A model generated the notes under the pieces. The model worked only from the letters and a program-made list of their open reading frames with translations. It was not told the origin of the DNA and ran no database searches. A stretch of DNA of 64,000 nt from Leptospira dzoumogneensis (GTDB lineage Bacteria > Spirochaetota > Leptospiria > Leptospirales > Leptospiraceae). The DNA lies in contig NZ_RQHS01000024.1 in NCBI RefSeq assembly GCF_004770895.1, positions 1 through 64,000 of the forward strand, in the 5' to 3' direction. The position numbers and the translations under genes are program-made. Below are positions 62,677 through 64,000 of the stretch, piece after piece; positions within the stretch are counted from its first letter, which is position 1, and every line of letters begins with the position of its first letter.

Positions 62677-64000
62677 TTAAAGACCTATACCTGCCGCCCC
62701 TCCACAGGTAGTATATATGTCCTGTTTTGGATCCATTGCATAGGACTCATCGGATGTTGCTTCTCCTAAATTCCCGTTGATGGTAGAATTAAACAGGTTT
62801 CTATTCACACAAGATCCGGAAGAATCGTTACATTGAACGTTTGCAGGAGGACTCGCACCATTCGCCAATGTATTCAGCCATGTGGCAAAATTAACTCCTC
62901 CGCTGTTTAGAGAATACATATCATTATAAGTGGTGATTGTATGAATATCTCCGGGACCGATATAATATCTATAGTTGGTTTTGGCGGCGGCCGTACCCTT
63001 CATTTTGGAAACTGCCTGTTTGGACCAATCGCAGGTTGTATAATCATTGGAACTGGAAGAACTTCCATCCGGCACTGAACTTCCATCGCTATCTCCGTAA
63101 ATGATAGAATAGGATTTTCCTGCTTGGTAAGGATCGGGAGTGGTCGCATTCGAATAGGTTAGAGATGAATTGTTGATCTTATTGATCTGTCCCATCGTAT
63201 GATAAAAAAATCTTTGGTTCCCATCGAATAACGCAGTGTACTGCCCTAGAACATCTCCCGGATATTCGGTAGCTACTTTTTTGAAGAAGTCGTCGATAGA
63301 AGGAGAACCTGTGGTCGTATAATTTGCAGTGATCCCGCCCACCCAAATCGGAAGATTGGAAGAAGAAAATCCCGTCCCACTTCCGATCCCATTCGTTTCT
63401 ACTCCCCAAGAACTTTCTAATAATGGAAAAAATGCGGGGTTTATCGCATAAGCCGCCGTAGGCACAACTGCATTGGAAGCATCGGATAACATTCTTACCT
63501 GAGCACCCGAATCTATTGTGGTTACAGTTTCTCTAATAATCGGATAATTTAATATAGCTCCGTATCCTCCCGCGCTCTGGCCGGTTACGAAAACTTTGTC
63601 CAGTTGAGAGTAAGAATTTTGGATAAACTTCAGAACGGAGATCACATTATCATAACCGTGGTGTTTGATAGTCCCACTCGTATAAGTTTTGTCCTTACTT
63701 CCTATATGAAGATCTCCGGTACAATAAGGTACGAATATAATATCATAATCTCTGAATGGATTTGCGGCCACTGATTGGTCTATGACCCCCTTGAATATAA
63801 GGTCCAATGCAAAATCCGGGACAGTATTCAACTGATTGAAATAAGTGACTGTATTACTTCCGAAACAATTTGCATTATCCCAGCAAGCTCCTCCTCCCAT
63901 AAAATTGATCAGAAGTTTTTTATTATTCGCTGCCGCAGTTTTTCTAAAAAAGTAGAAGTTTACATTTCCTTCTGTCCCGCTGCATTTTGGATCGAATATT
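62677..64000 (-). CDS. Pectinacetylesterase/Notum-like hydrolase, 5-prime end outside the window
   Basis: The frame has no stop upstream of its first visible ATG (63900). Reading on to the window edge gives K-C-S-G-T-E-G-N-V-N-F-Y-F then K-K-L-L-I-N-F-M-G-G-G-A-C-W-D, so the true start lies beyond 64000. These blocks, G-Q-S-A-G-G-Y-G-A (catalytic serine) and G-D-I-H-T-I-T (probable catalytic histidine), place it in the PAE/Notum carboxylesterase family of exported enzymes. N-terminal export signals cannot be seen. Cysteine pairs such as C-W-D-N-A-N-C and V-Q-C-N-D-S-S-G-S-C suggest extracellular disulfides. The protein ends convergent with the macro-domain gene, 4 bases away. Confidence 0.85.
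   Translation of the reverse strand, partial: IFDPKCSGTEGNVNFYFFRKTAAANNKKLLINFMGGGACWDNANCFGSNTVTYFNQLNTVPDFALDLIFKGVIDQSVAANPFRDYDIIFVPYCTGDLHIGSKDKTYTSGTIKHHGYDNVISVLKFIQNSYSQLDKVFVTGQSAGGYGAILNYPIIRETVTTIDSGAQVRMLSDASNAVVPTAAYAINPAFFPLLESSWGVETNGIGSGTGFSSSNLPIWVGGITANYTTTGSPSIDDFFKKVATEYPGDVLGQYTALFDGNQRFFYHTMGQINKINNSSLTYSNATTPDPYQAGKSYSIIYGDSDGSSVPDGSSSSSNDYTTCDWSKQAVSKMKGTAAAKTNYRYYIGPGDIHTITTYNDMYSLNSGGVNFATWLNTLANGASPPANVQCNDSSGSCVNRNLFNSTINGNLGEATSDESYAMDPKQDIYTTCGGAAGIGL

Overview
The window reads as a chromosomal segment of a spirochete, most probably Leptospira. This is inferred from moderately low GC, many spirochete-style lipoprotein signals (a hydrophobic stretch ending in Ser/Gly/Ala/Asn/Gln-Cys), a large sensory histidine-kinase repertoire, TGTAGGAGTTCCAACA-type intergenic palindromes, and a tRNA-Ile/tRNA-Ala pair with no rRNA genes beside it. 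No database search was possible, so the genus is an inference.

Region 1-9.7 kb is a defence island, all on the minus strand. In transcription order it holds a HARE-HTH (HrgA-like) protein, an Xre-ImmA/IrrE metallopeptidase with a DUF4411 PIN-like partner (toxin-antitoxin type), a terminator, and a type I restriction-modification operon hsdM-hsdS-hsdR with touching or overlapping genes. Region 9.7-17.1 kb is mixed accessory and housekeeping DNA: a MATE exporter, a sterol-desaturase-like hydroxylase, a PF10118 ferritin-like hydrolase, a GFA-fold protein, an ABC-F ATPase and a DUF606 transporter. It is interrupted by GC-rich, hairpin-dense intergenic elements. Region 17.1-26.9 kb has a divergent pair of predicted DNA-alkylation glycosylases (AlkC-like and AlkZ-like), two alpha/beta hydrolases, a split PutA (proline dehydrogenase plus P5C dehydrogenase) and a DUF3095 protein.

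Region 27-34.8 kb carries a heavy-metal RND efflux operon without a periplasmic adaptor, a TfoX-N protein with a histone-H1-like tail, and a large flavin/4Fe-4S membrane redox protein whose FAD-domain segments appear permuted. Region 34.8-44.2 kb has a polytopic membrane protein, a PQQ-type sugar dehydrogenase lipoprotein, tRNA-Ile and tRNA-Ala, a 7TMR-DISM histidine kinase facing a NarL-type regulator, a lipoprotein, and an acyltransferase with a cyclic-nucleotide-binding regulator.

Region 44.4-48.8 kb is the most interesting metabolic cluster: an SMP-30/strictosidine-synthase-like protein, an ACAD10/11-type acyl-CoA dehydrogenase, an APH-fold kinase, a DUF6285 protein and a histidine phosphatase. 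It resembles the LvaA/LvaB/LvaC part of levulinate catabolism and suggests kinase-dependent processing of 4-hydroxyacyl-CoAs. Region 49-53 kb has two tandem paralogous histidine kinases. Region 53-64 kb has a GST, a MAPEG protein, a PaaI thioesterase, a zinc alcohol dehydrogenase, a chemotaxis receptor, an unknown exported protein, a DUF4345 protein, a TPMT-like methyltransferase, another hairpin-rich repeat, a macro-domain protein and a truncated pectinacetylesterase/Notum-like gene running off the right edge.
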